Shown here: positions 8,270 through 16,955 of the stretch, in pieces
How positions within the stretch are numbered: the stretch's first letter is position 1
Layout of the letters: each line of letters begins with the position of its first letter
Assembly: GCF_900106055.1 (NCBI RefSeq)
Contig: NZ_LT629792.1
Span: 558,001 to 622,000, forward strand
Length of the DNA: 64,000 nucleotides
Source: Schaalia radingae
GTDB taxonomy: Bacteria > Actinomycetota > Actinomycetes > Actinomycetales > Actinomycetaceae
Direction: 5' to 3'
Position numbers and translations under genes: made by a program
Notes under the pieces: generated by a model
Seen by the model: the letters and a program-made list of their open reading frames with translations, nothing else
Databases searched by the model: none
What the model was told of the DNA's origin: nothing

Positions 8270-9223
8270 TCATGAGTAGGCGCGGATAGTGACCGGCTCG
8301 TGGGATGGAACGGCGTCTTCAAAGGGTGTGCCGTAAGCCCCGCACCCGCAGCGCTCATGTGGTGCGATCGCACTGAGCCTCACCTGCCCGTCGGAATCAA
8401 CATGCGCGGTTAAGGCATCTGGCCCGCACATTTCGGACTCACCAAGTACCGAGTACCCCAGCGTTCGGGCGACGGCCGTGGCCGCACACAACGCTGCCTG
8501 ACACTCACATGCCGGTGGCAAGGGGCCAACCGGCCACTGTTCCATCTGCGTGGCCAGCAGCGGCCACGACGCATCAGTATCAACTAAAGCCAGTGCCGCA
8601 CACTGCGCGCACGGGGTGTGCCCAGGTATCACCAACGGTCCGATGACTACGGAGCGTTCATGGCGCGTCATCACCAGGTGCTGCTGGTCATCAGCCAGTA
8701 AGAACCCGCACGCGGCCAGGTCAAGTGTTCGTGGCCGAGACACCACCGTCAGATCACTGCGCGACAGGGAACCGACAAACACGTGTGGAAAACGCGCTCG
8801 GATCATCTCGCCTGCAGCGTACGCGCGGCACGTTGCGAACGTGTCGGCGGGCATCAGATCAGCGAACTTCCCGATCGATGGTCGCGGATCACGAAACTCA
8901 AAACGTGAAAAACCGCTGCGTATCAGCAGTTCAACGAGGCGCACGCTCAGGGCGTCAAGCCCGTCAATGCAGATCCCTTCACGCATGGCGGGTGCCTCAC
9001 CCTCGTCAATGAGATGAGCCGCGCGCAAGCGGGAGACAAGAGGAAGCACGTGCGGCAGCATGCGGACAGGAGGGTCCTCAGGTGAGGAGGATGCGGCCTG
9101 CACGAGCCACTCGCGTTGCGCGGATGTGACCTGGGTGAACACGACACACTTGGATGGATCTGAACCAATCTGAACGGTCGTCGGGTCGCGCCAAAGGACC
9201 GCTGTTCCTGGGATGATGCGCAT
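8270..9223 (-). CDS. ThiF/E1-like (cyclodehydratase-related) protein of unknown function
   Basis: 317 residues from the ATG at 9223, chosen because GAGGAG lies five bases upstream. After a winged-helix-like N-terminal part, a degenerate Rossmann segment reads EGICIDGLDALSVRLVELLI followed by SGFSRFEFRDPRP, as in E1/ThiF adenylating enzymes; the glycine loop is poorly kept, so ATP use is doubtful. A CxxC in TPCAQCAALALVDTD and a closing HERCGCGAYG suggest a zinc site. Such proteins sit beside uvrD2 and the DUF2342 gene across actinobacteria (Rv3196 position in Mycobacterium). Substrate unknown; a role in protein or peptide modification would be speculation. Confidence 0.65.
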   Translation of the reverse strand: MRIIPGTAVLWRDPTTVQIGSDPSKCVVFTQVTSAQREWLVQAASSSPEDPPVRMLPHVLPLVSRLRAAHLIDEGEAPAMREGICIDGLDALSVRLVELLIRSGFSRFEFRDPRPSIGKFADLMPADTFATCRAYAAGEMIRARFPHVFVGSLSRSDLTVVSRPRTLDLAACGFLLADDQQHLVMTRHERSVVIGPLVIPGHTPCAQCAALALVDTDASWPLLATQMEQWPVGPLPPACECQAALCAATAVARTLGYSVLGESEMCGPDALTAHVDSDGQVRLSAIAPHERCGCGAYGTPFEDAVPSHEPVTIRAYS

Positions 9224-9354
9224 ACTGTCTCCTCGCATGTCATGGTGTCCTCATGGTCGGGACGGTCACCGGTAGTGCCAGTCCAGATTGTGACGCCCAT
9301 GCATGCCTGAAGTCAGCAGCAGTGCGAGATCTGTGGATAACCGCGGGGCGGCGG

Positions 9355-10947
9355 CTAGTCGCGTGAGTCGGAGCCGTCAGGATCCGTCGGGTCAGAAGTG
9401 TCAGTGTCTGACGGGTCAGCGTCGGGGCGGTCGGCCTCGTCGGATGCGCCGGTATCCGCCTGGCCGTCTGAATCAGGCTGATCGTCGGGGATCACACCGG
9501 CTTCGCGCAACGAATCCATCTCCGGATCGTCACTCGGGCTCAGGCCCTCCGCCCAACCGAGCGTGCCATCCAACATGGCGCTCAACGCTTCATCAATGTC
9601 AGCCGATTCCTCGCGCTCGCGGGCACGCCGATCCAGGAACTCGGTCGGCTCGTCAAGATCCTGAGCGGTCGGAATCATGTCAGGGTGGTGCCACAGTGCT
9701 TCGCGCGCCTCGGTGCCCTGAGCCTGCTCAACGATAGTGAACAGCTTCGCTGCACCGCGCGCGCGACGCGGACGCATGGTCAGGCCGATCAGCGACCCTA
9801 ACATCTGCTCGGCGGGACCACCCGTTGCGCGCCGGCGACGCATCAATTCACGCAGGCGATCCGCATGAGGCAGATACGGAGCGACGGCGCGGGCAGTGGT
9901 CACCTCCACCCAGCCTTCGACCAATGCCAGCAGCGTTTCCAGGCGTTCGAGTGCTTCGGTCTGACGCTCAGTTGGCTCTGTGGCAAAAATCTGATCAGTC
10001 ATCGACGTGCTAAAGGATGACGGGTCCGCCGGATCGATGTTGCGAGCCGCGTCAGCGATCGCGTCCGTGTCGATCGCAATCTCAGCAGAATACTTTTCCA
10101 CCGCGCGTACAAGATCGGAACCAAGCCACGGAACGGATGCGAAAAGACGCTGGTGAGCGCATTCGCGCACGGCGAGGAACTGCTGGACTTCCTCACGCGG
10201 CATTTCCAGATCCTTGGTGAATTCGTGAATATTGCCAACGACGAGTGCGGTCTGATCCAGGCCCGCCAATGGAATACCCACATCGGTTGAACTCAGTGCT
10301 TCGCCGGCCAAGCCTCCCAGTGCCTGACCGATCTGCATGGCGAAGACCATCGCCGCCAGTTTCGGCATCATCTCACTGGTACGCCCGGCCAGCTCTCCAA
10401 TTCCTTCGGGCATTCCGGGCATGTGGAGCTGTGCCATCATCTGCGAATCACCGAACTGTTCCTGCATGGCTTCGACCAGTGCGCGAGATACATTCGACGC
10501 GACCGGTTCGCACATGCGTTTCCACATGTCGAGCGTGTGATCAATCCAGTCGACGCGTGTCCATGCCTGCCTGTCGCCACCGCGGTGCGTAAAAGACGTC
10601 ACCGGGTCAAGCCACAAGTCGGCAACCGTCATCGCTTCACGTGCCTGCGCAGCTTCAGCTGCCGTCACGTTGGGGGACTGGCCAAAAGTGCTCTGACGTG
10701 CCAGATCGGAGGCAACTGACCAATTGACTGGGCCTGACGTCGTGTTCATCAGCGCGTTGAACTGACTCATCATCGCCTGCAGCTGGCCAGGGTTACTCAT
10801 GAAAGACGGCATCTTCGATGAGTCAAACCCCTGCTCACGCATAGCACGTGCGGCCTCCTCGCCGGCATCTTCACCAAGCAGGCGGCGCAAAATTTCTTCC
10901 AACGGGTCGGGGGCAGAGTCATCCGGGCGGTCAGTTTCATCGCTCAT
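9355..10947 (-). CDS. DUF2342 zinc-metalloprotease-like protein
   Basis: 530 residues. The N-terminal DPLEEILRRLLG, GPVNWSVASDLARQ, the central glycine-rich QIGQALGGLAGEALSSTDVG, then HEFTKDLEMPREEVQQFLAV and RECAHQRLF are the conserved features of the DUF2342 family. The family is annotated as zinc-dependent metalloprotease-like, but activity has not been shown to my knowledge. The last 90 residues are acidic, low-complexity and rich in Asp, Ser, Thr and Pro. TAGGCT lies six bases before the ATG, so a leaderless mRNA is likely. It is divergent from the PDZ/Lon protease, the same arrangement as Rv3195/Rv3194c. Confidence 0.85.
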   Translation of the reverse strand: MSDETDRPDDSAPDPLEEILRRLLGEDAGEEAARAMREQGFDSSKMPSFMSNPGQLQAMMSQFNALMNTTSGPVNWSVASDLARQSTFGQSPNVTAAEAAQAREAMTVADLWLDPVTSFTHRGGDRQAWTRVDWIDHTLDMWKRMCEPVASNVSRALVEAMQEQFGDSQMMAQLHMPGMPEGIGELAGRTSEMMPKLAAMVFAMQIGQALGGLAGEALSSTDVGIPLAGLDQTALVVGNIHEFTKDLEMPREEVQQFLAVRECAHQRLFASVPWLGSDLVRAVEKYSAEIAIDTDAIADAARNIDPADPSSFSTSMTDQIFATEPTERQTEALERLETLLALVEGWVEVTTARAVAPYLPHADRLRELMRRRRATGGPAEQMLGSLIGLTMRPRRARGAAKLFTIVEQAQGTEAREALWHHPDMIPTAQDLDEPTEFLDRRAREREESADIDEALSAMLDGTLGWAEGLSPSDDPEMDSLREAGVIPDDQPDSDGQADTGASDEADRPDADPSDTDTSDPTDPDGSDSRD

Positions 10948-11060
10948 GCCCTGAGCCTACTCGTTCAGATGCCCCAGCGGAACACGGGCGTGATGCGTGC
11001 GCTGTCAGCGGAAAAGCAGGGGAGCTACGTATCGATTGATGCCGGGCGCCCGACAATATG

Positions 11061-11076
11061 TCACGATTGAATCGTG
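11061..11076 (+). promoter_or_regulatory. Inverted repeat over the PDZ-protease start
   Basis: CACGAT (11062-11067), TGA, ATCGTG (11071-11076) is a perfect 6-3-6 inverted repeat whose right arm ends in the GTG start. The left arm is also the xAnnnT hexamer placed six bases before the start codon, so the element could be both -10 box and operator. Function is inferred. Confidence 0.4.
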
Positions 11077-12402
11077 CACATTCAACGCAATGACTCATCT
11101 GCCGACTTTGAGACGACACCGGGCGACACAGGAAACCGGCCCGAAGAAGCACTGAAAGACAGCGCCGAGACGGCGAACACTGCGCGTGAAGTGACAGCTG
11201 CAGATGCTGAAAACGACGAGAACCGGCAGCCGGGTGCGACCGACAAGAAACCCCACGGTCTGCTGCGAAACCTGTGGTGGATAGTGCCGGGCATCGTCTT
11301 TCCGATCGTGTGCGCCCTCATCACCCTGATCCCGGTGCCCTATGTGGTCAATGCCCCTGGTCCCACAGTCAACATTCTCGGAACTCACGAGGGCGCCCCT
11401 ACCATTCAAATCAGTGGGAATGATCCGAAAACGGGCAAACCTGTCGAACTGGATCCCGTGCACGAAACTGAACAAGACGACGGTGACCAGACCGGGCAGT
11501 TACGTATGGTCACGGTCCTTCAACGCGGCGGACCGGGAAACAGTCTGGCAACGCTCGATCTGATTCGGGCATGGTTCTCCGGTCACGACGAAATCATTCC
11601 GTACCGGGAGGTTTTCCCTCCGGACGTGACCAGCGAAGAGGCCAAGGAAGCCGCTCAGATGCAGATGAAATCATCGGAATCAGCAGCGTCCGTGGTTGCC
11701 CTCGAGCATCTGGGATGGGACGTGCCCGCTGACGTGCAAGTTGAGGGCGCCGTTCCCGGATCAGACGCTGTAGGCAAGGTGGAGCAAGGTGACCAGATCG
11801 TGTCCATCACCACGCCAGATGGCACAGTGCATCCAGTTGATTCGGGATCTGTCCCATTTGCGCTGATGCGGACAGTTCCGCCCGACTCGCAGATGACGCT
11901 CACGGTTGTGCGTAACGGGAAAACGATCGATATCCCGATCGTATCCAGCAAGAAAGCGCTGCCGGATCCTGACTCTGAAGAAGCCACCTCGTCATCGCTG
12001 CTGGGTGTGTACCTGTCTGTTCATCCGCAGCTCCCACTCGATATCGACATCACGCTTCAGGACGTGGGCGGTCCTTCGGCAGGAATGATGTTTGCACTGG
12101 GAATCTATGACCGGCTGACCCCGGGAGACCTGACCGGGGGAGTGATAATCGCCGGCACCGGAGCCTTGTCATTTGACGGCCAGGTGGAGCCGATCGGCGG
12201 CATCCAGCAGAAAATGGTGGGCGCGAACAACGACGGTGCTCAGTGGTTCCTGGCCCCCGGCACCAACTGTGACGAGGTAGTGGGGCATATTCCCGACGGA
12301 CTGAACGTGACGCGCGTGGATACGTTCGACGATGCGCTCACCGCCGTCACTGCAATTGCGGCTGGAACAACGGATTCGTTGCCCACCTGCGAAGCCAGGT
12401 AA
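11074..12402 (+). CDS. Membrane-anchored PDZ / Lon-type (S16) serine protease
   Basis: 442 residues from a GTG at 11074. A TGA at 11068 in the same frame and lack of a later early Met leave no other start. About 65 hydrophilic residues come first, then a membrane segment (near 67-87, WIVPGIVFPIVCALITLI). A PDZ-like region includes AVPGSDAVGKVEQGDQIVSI. The C-terminal S16 Lon domain has Ser335 in DVGGPSAGMMFALG and Lys380 in GGIQQKMVGA, the Ser-Lys dyad. This is the YlbL/Rv3194c-type family: an ATP-independent Lon domain outside the membrane, probably in envelope proteostasis. Its substrate is unknown. Confidence 0.9.
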   Translation: MHIQRNDSSADFETTPGDTGNRPEEALKDSAETANTAREVTAADAENDENRQPGATDKKPHGLLRNLWWIVPGIVFPIVCALITLIPVPYVVNAPGPTVNILGTHEGAPTIQISGNDPKTGKPVELDPVHETEQDDGDQTGQLRMVTVLQRGGPGNSLATLDLIRAWFSGHDEIIPYREVFPPDVTSEEAKEAAQMQMKSSESAASVVALEHLGWDVPADVQVEGAVPGSDAVGKVEQGDQIVSITTPDGTVHPVDSGSVPFALMRTVPPDSQMTLTVVRNGKTIDIPIVSSKKALPDPDSEEATSSSLLGVYLSVHPQLPLDIDITLQDVGGPSAGMMFALGIYDRLTPGDLTGGVIIAGTGALSFDGQVEPIGGIQQKMVGANNDGAQWFLAPGTNCDEVVGHIPDGLNVTRVDTFDDALTAVTAIAAGTTDSLPTCEAR

Positions 12403-12480
12403 CAGCGCACAGGTTCCCTCGTCACTTCGCTGTAGGCGTCGTGACACGCCACAACATGACGAGCTGCGCAGGTCCCCTCG
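12403..12480. repeat. Imperfect direct repeat in convergent intergenic region
   Basis: GCGCACAGGTTCCCTCGTCA (12405-12424) recurs as GCGCAGGTCCCCTCGTCA at 12466-12483, about 60 bases downstream and overlapping the end of the PPA1309 gene. The spacer between converging genes holds nothing else recognisable. It may simply be a small local duplication. Confidence 0.35.
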
Positions 12481-13053
12481 TCAATCCTGACCGTCGTCAC
12501 TCAGGGACGCGAGCAGTGCCTGCGACAGGCCCGGAACCAGATCCTCACCCACCGCAACCGCTTCATCCGTGTCGAAGGTACGCGTGCGCACCGCAGACCA
12601 CGTCAGCCCCGTTCGCATCGCACCGACGACCAGGCGCACCTCCGTGCGAGACGGGTGCTCCGCGATGAACGCCAACGCCTCATCGGGATCATCAGGCGCC
12701 GCAGCCTCCACCTCAGGGGGCACCACGATGCGTTCAACGCTCAGAGCTGCGCCCGCAACGGAGCGCGGCCATGCCAACTGTGCCAGCACCGATTCCAGAT
12801 CGTCAGAGTCGAGCGGCTCCTGAGCGATGGCAGACAGGTGTTCAGAGGAACCATCCCACCCACTCTTGAGCTGCTCGACCACGTCAGCTGGCATGGCGGG
12901 TTCATCTATAAGCTGACGCGTGGGGACCAGGGCGTACAGCATCGGCGGGCGGTCCCACCCCAGGCGCGCAGCAGCCCGCTCAATTTCACGCACACACGCC
13001 GCGAGGGCGCGTTGAGCAGGAGACAGGTCACGGTCACGTCCAGCTTCAGTCAT
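12481..13053 (-). CDS. PPA1309 family protein
   Basis: 190 residues. LSPAQRALAACVREIERAAA, WDRPPMLYALVPT, LAWPRSVAGAALSVERIV and RLVVGAMRTGLTWSAVR match the short actinobacterial PPA1309 family, usually found between the PDZ/Lon protease and the UPF0182 membrane protein. No catalytic motif is visible and no function is known. CACGAT lies six bases before the ATG and there is no Shine-Dalgarno, suggesting leaderless transcription. Divergent from UPF0182 with a 113-base gap. Confidence 0.82.
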   Translation of the reverse strand: MTEAGRDRDLSPAQRALAACVREIERAAARLGWDRPPMLYALVPTRQLIDEPAMPADVVEQLKSGWDGSSEHLSAIAQEPLDSDDLESVLAQLAWPRSVAGAALSVERIVVPPEVEAAAPDDPDEALAFIAEHPSRTEVRLVVGAMRTGLTWSAVRTRTFDTDEAVAVGEDLVPGLSQALLASLSDDGQD

Positions 13054-13120
13054 GGTCTTATCGTGGCACGAGGGCGGCCCGGATGCGAGGAACGACCAAG
13101 CTTGAGGCGCCTAATAACGG

Positions 13121-13159
13121 TAGAATGGACAGCACATGCGGAAATCGAGTAAGAGAGGA
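13121..13159 (+). promoter_or_regulatory. Candidate -10 box and ribosome binding site of the UPF0182 gene
   Basis: TAGAAT at 13121-13126 is a good -10 hexamer; no convincing -35 at the usual distance was found. AGAGAGGA at 13152-13159 lies seven bases before the GTG at 13167 and decides that start over the longer frame beginning at 13083. Confidence 0.45.
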
Positions 13160-13166
13160 TGACGCG

Positions 13167-16100
13167 GTGAGCGCCTTCCCGACTAGCAGGTCCAGCTCCG
13201 GTGATTCGAAGCCTTCGGACGGAAACGGGCCATTTGATACCAGCGAGATCCTGTCTGCGCTGTTCGGCCAGCAAGCCGGCTCAGCAGCCGGACGATTCAA
13301 GGGGACAGGCCCCTTCCGTCAGCGTGCCGAAGACGGTGATGACGGTTCAGGCGACTCCGGATCAGGAGACGGCGGCGGTCGCGGTTCAGGTGGTGGACGC
13401 GGCTCAGGTGGCGGCTCCCACAGCTCATCATCCGGTAAGAGGCGCTTCGGTCCGCTGGCGACGACTCTCGCGATCCTGGCTGCCATTTTTGTGATCGTCT
13501 ACGTTGCGTCATCATTTTGGACGGAGATCCTCTGGTTCAGCCAGATGAAGTCTACGCGCATCCTGTGGACCCGGTGGGGAACGATGGCGGGCCTGTTCGT
13601 CCTCGGTTTCGCCATCATCTTCGCTGCGATCTCGGCGGCGATTCAGATTGCGTACCGTCACCGCAGCGATTCCAGTCGAGGTGACGAGGGAGCCAACCTG
13701 CGGCACTATCGCGACACCATCGAACCGATGCGCAAACTCGTTTTCTGGGGAGTCCCGGCGCTCATCGCGCTCATCAACGCCGGACGACTGTCCTCGCAGT
13801 GGGACACGTTCCTGATGTTCTTCAAACGTCAGCCCTTCGGCAAGTCTGAGCCGATCTTCGGAATCGACAACTCGTTCTTCGTTTTCACGCTGCCTTTCTT
13901 CCAGGCAATCGTCTCATTCTTCATGTCAGTGACAATCTGGTCGCTGATCGCCGCGGTGATCGTGCACTACCTGTACGGCTCGTTAGCCCTGAGCCCGCGC
14001 CCGCATGCCACAAAATCCGCACGCATCCACCTCGGTGTCATGGCAGCAATCATCTCCTTGCTTTTCGGCCTGAACTACTGGCTGGGTCGCTACGGTCTGC
14101 TGACCAAGATTGGTGAGCCAACCGACGGCGCGCTCTACACCGACATCAACGCTCAGTTGCCCGCCCAGTCCATCCTCGCCGTTATTTCCGTGCTGGTGGC
14201 AGTCCTCTTCCTGGTCGCCGCATTCAAGGGAACGTGGCGTCTGCCCCTGACGGGGGTGGTGGTCACAGTGGTGTCCGCCCTCGTCATCGGGATGGCGTAC
14301 CCGGCTCTGATTCAGCGCCTCTACGTCACGCCGAACGCCCGAAACGCAGAGGCTCCCTACATTCAGCACAACATCGATGCGACGCTGGAAGCCTACGGGT
14401 TGAACGACCTCGAGTTCCAAAGCTACGAGGCGCGCACCACCGCTGCGCCCGGGCAGTTGCGCGAGGACACGGAATCAACCTCGCAGATCCGACTCCTGGA
14501 CCCGCAGGTCATCACCCCCACCGTCACCCAGCTGCAGCAGTCGCGCCCGTACTACGACTTCGGATCGGGCATGGCCGTGGACCGTTACGTGGTTGACGGC
14601 GAGCGCCGCGACACGGTAATCGCCATGCGTGAGCTCAATCTTGAGGGCCTGTCATCTGAGCAGCAAACATGGGTGAACCGCCATACGGTCTACACGCACG
14701 GGTTCGGTGTTGTGGCCGCATACGGTAACCAGGTCACCACGGATGGCCTGCCCGCCTACTGGGAAAAGTCCATTCCATCTGAAGGTGAAATGGGAGACTA
14801 CGAACCGCGCATCTACTTCTCGCCCTCGTCTCCGAACTATTCGATTGTGGGCGCACCTGAAGGCGCTGAGCCGCAGGAACTGGACTACCCCGATGACACG
14901 GCGGCGTCCGGCCAAGTGCGCTACACCTTCCAGGGCGATGGCGGCCCCTCGGTCGGTAACCTGTGGAACAAGCTGCTGTACTCGATCAAGTTCGGGTCCT
15001 ACGACATTTTCTTCTCCTCGCAAACCAACTCGCAGTCACAGATTCTGTACGATCGTGATCCGCTGACTCGTGTGGCCAAGGTTGCGCCGTACCTGACGCT
15101 GGAGCAAAAGCCTTATCCGGCAGTTGTCGACATGGACGATGATCCGTCTACGCCGAAGCGTCTGGTGTGGGTCGTTGACGCGTACACAACGTCAAACGCC
15201 TACCCGTATTCGGCGCACCAGCAGCTGGATCAGTCGACAGTGGATTCGCTGTCCTCCGACGCCAGCCAGTTCGTCAGCGCCGGTAACACGGTCAACTACA
15301 TGCGTAACTCCGTCAAGGCTGTTGTCGACGCATATGACGGGCATGTGCGCCTGTTCCAGTGGGACAACGAGGATCCGGTTTTGAAGACCTGGATGGGTGT
15401 CTACCCGAACACAGTGGAGCCGTTGTCTGAGATTTCCGGTGATCTGATGGCGCACCTGCGCTACCCGGAGGATCTGTTCAAGGTGCAGCGCGACCTGTTG
15501 ACCTCGTACCACGTGACCGAGGCTGCCCAGTACTACACCGGTGGTGACCTATGGAGGCTGGCGCAGGAAACGTCAACGGCCGCGCTGGCGAGCGCTCAGC
15601 AGCAGGGTGTGGAGGGTATCCAGCAGCCCGGACAGTCCACTCCTCAGATCCCGCAACCGCCGTACTACCTGACCATGCAGATGCCTGGGCAGGAAAGCGC
15701 AGAGTTCTCGCTGACATCGGTATTCGTGCCGGGCGGTGCGTCCAAGCGTGAAGCTATGGCAGGCTTCCTTGCGGTTGATTCGGAGACGGGCAACGAGCCG
15801 GGCAAGGTGCGTGAGGGGTACGGCAAGCTTCGACTGATCGCGTTGCCGTCTGACCTGACGGTGCCTGGCCCCGGTCAGGTTCAGAACGCCTATGACTCGA
15901 ACCAGCAGATCGGTTCGCAGTTGAACCTGCTGAACCAGTCGGATTCGACGGTTATCCGCGGCAACCTGCTGACACTGCCTGTTGGCGGCGGTTTGCTGTA
16001 CGTCCAGCCTGTCTACGTTCAAGGTAAGGGCACGGCCTCGTATCCGGTGCTGCGCATGGTGCTGACAGCGTTCGGTAACCAGGTCGGGTTTGCGCCCACG

Positions 16101-16487
16101 CTGCAGGAATCGCTCGATCAGACCTTTGGTGGTGATTCAGCGGCGACAGTTGCTGACGAGGTTGGAAGTTCGGGCGACGAGGGAGACTCCACTTCTCCCG
16201 CTGTTCAAAGTGCGCAGGAGAAACTCAATGCTGCGCTTGTTCAGGCATCCCAAGCCATGCAAGAAGCCGATGCGGCGATGAAGGCCGGTGATTGGGCTGC
16301 CTACGGTACGGCTCAGAAGAAGCTGGACACTGCGCTGACGAACGCGTTGAACGCTCAAGCTGAGATGGGTGAGGACGTCAGCGGTGCTGCGGTGCCGGGA
16401 CTGGGAGGAGCCGATGGCGCTCAGTCGGGTGCGACGAACAGTCTGACCGGAGACTCGCAAAGCGATGACGGGGGTGGAAACGGCTAG
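13167..16487 (+). CDS. UPF0182 large membrane protein
   Basis: 1106 residues from the GTG at 13167. A Gly/Ser/Asp-rich N-terminal tail of about 85 residues is followed by seven or so membrane helices within the next 300 residues (for example LATTLAILAAIFVIVYVASS, FVLGFAIIFAAISAAI). A long extracytoplasmic domain then begins with FVTPNARNAEAP-like text (RLYVTPNARNAEAPYI) and includes YDFGSGMAVDRYVVDG and MQMPGQESAEFSLTSVFVP, all typical of UPF0182 (Rv3193c). The C-terminus has an Ala/Gln-rich coiled stretch and a low-complexity tail. The molecular role is unknown; its position ends the nudC-uvrD2 locus. Confidence 0.93.
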   Translation: MSAFPTSRSSSGDSKPSDGNGPFDTSEILSALFGQQAGSAAGRFKGTGPFRQRAEDGDDGSGDSGSGDGGGRGSGGGRGSGGGSHSSSSGKRRFGPLATTLAILAAIFVIVYVASSFWTEILWFSQMKSTRILWTRWGTMAGLFVLGFAIIFAAISAAIQIAYRHRSDSSRGDEGANLRHYRDTIEPMRKLVFWGVPALIALINAGRLSSQWDTFLMFFKRQPFGKSEPIFGIDNSFFVFTLPFFQAIVSFFMSVTIWSLIAAVIVHYLYGSLALSPRPHATKSARIHLGVMAAIISLLFGLNYWLGRYGLLTKIGEPTDGALYTDINAQLPAQSILAVISVLVAVLFLVAAFKGTWRLPLTGVVVTVVSALVIGMAYPALIQRLYVTPNARNAEAPYIQHNIDATLEAYGLNDLEFQSYEARTTAAPGQLREDTESTSQIRLLDPQVITPTVTQLQQSRPYYDFGSGMAVDRYVVDGERRDTVIAMRELNLEGLSSEQQTWVNRHTVYTHGFGVVAAYGNQVTTDGLPAYWEKSIPSEGEMGDYEPRIYFSPSSPNYSIVGAPEGAEPQELDYPDDTAASGQVRYTFQGDGGPSVGNLWNKLLYSIKFGSYDIFFSSQTNSQSQILYDRDPLTRVAKVAPYLTLEQKPYPAVVDMDDDPSTPKRLVWVVDAYTTSNAYPYSAHQQLDQSTVDSLSSDASQFVSAGNTVNYMRNSVKAVVDAYDGHVRLFQWDNEDPVLKTWMGVYPNTVEPLSEISGDLMAHLRYPEDLFKVQRDLLTSYHVTEAAQYYTGGDLWRLAQETSTAALASAQQQGVEGIQQPGQSTPQIPQPPYYLTMQMPGQESAEFSLTSVFVPGGASKREAMAGFLAVDSETGNEPGKVREGYGKLRLIALPSDLTVPGPGQVQNAYDSNQQIGSQLNLLNQSDSTVIRGNLLTLPVGGGLLYVQPVYVQGKGTASYPVLRMVLTAFGNQVGFAPTLQESLDQTFGGDSAATVADEVGSSGDEGDSTSPAVQSAQEKLNAALVQASQAMQEADAAMKAGDWAAYGTAQKKLDTALTNALNAQAEMGEDVSGAAVPGLGGADGAQSGATNSLTGDSQSDDGGGNG

Positions 16488-16558
16488 GGAGGTAATCGCG
16501 CGGGCTGACCTGCCTGACCGGTAGGCCGGACAGTCGAACCCGTAGCGGAAGGCACGCA

Positions 16559-16609
16559 CCAGTGGCGGCTTGCAGGAAGGTTGTCAGACCTGAAGCGAGC
16601 CGCCACTGG
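16559..16609. terminator. Perfect 12-bp hairpin after the UPF0182 gene
   Basis: CCAGTGGCGGCT (16559-16570) pairs perfectly with AGCCGCCACTGG (16598-16609). Inside the loop CAGG and CCTG can form a second small stem. There is no T-run, so it may act as an unassisted terminator or RNA-stabilising hairpin. Confidence 0.6.
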
Positions 16610-16781
16610 CATATCTGACGCCATGTCTTTTTCTTGCTCGACATCTTGTGCGCTGCCACAAGACTTCCTGGAAGGTGAGGCAGTTGACAGATGCGCAGTC
16701 CTGTCATGATGCATCTCACCGCTGCAGCTCTTGCCGGGCTGGAAGCGCCCTATTACAGTAGAAGACACAAGGAAATACAGA

Positions 16782-16855
16782 CGCGGGGTGGAGCAGTTCG
16801 GTAGCTCGCCGGGCTCATAACCCGGAGGTCGGAGGTTCAAATCCTTCCCCCGCTA
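16782..16855 (+). tRNA. Initiator tRNA-fMet (CAT anticodon)
   Basis: A 74-base cloverleaf. The acceptor stem starts CGCGGGG and ends CCCCGCT plus discriminator A; position 1 C faces T72 and does not pair, an initiator hallmark. The anticodon stem has the three G-C pairs CGGG/CCCG around CTCATAA. The T-loop is TTCAAAT. CCA is not encoded. The mismatch and the GGG/CCC stem separate it from elongator tRNA-Met. Confidence 0.96.
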
Positions 16856-16864
16856 CGAATCGAG

Positions 16865-16900
16865 ACTCTTGATCAGCACGAGCGCTGATCAAGAGTTTTT
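16865..16900 (+). terminator. Strong rho-independent terminator after tRNA-fMet
   Basis: A 13-bp perfect stem, ACTCTTGATCAGC and its complement GCTGATCAAGAGT, encloses a 6-base loop ACGAGC and is followed by a T-run at 16896-16900. It begins nine bases after the tRNA. Confidence 0.9.
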
Positions 16901-16955
16901 CTTTCCCGTTTTCTTTCCCGTTTTCTTTCCCGTTTTCTTTGCCGTTTTTCTTTCC
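16901..16955. repeat. Tandem 12-base repeat, CTTTCCCGTTTT
   Basis: Three exact copies of CTTTCCCGTTTT (16901, 16913, 16925), a fourth altered to CTTTGCCGTTTTT and a partial CTTTCC follow the tRNA terminator directly. The array may have grown by slippage from the terminator's T-rich tail. Confidence 0.85.

Noticed and set aside
9303..10592. Several long frames antisense to the DUF2342 gene
   Set aside because: Arg/Ser/Pro-rich shadow frames typical of GC-rich antisense, without family motifs.
16901..16955. Tandem repeat as a CRISPR array
   Set aside because: The 12-base units are contiguous with no spacers, and no cas gene is present.
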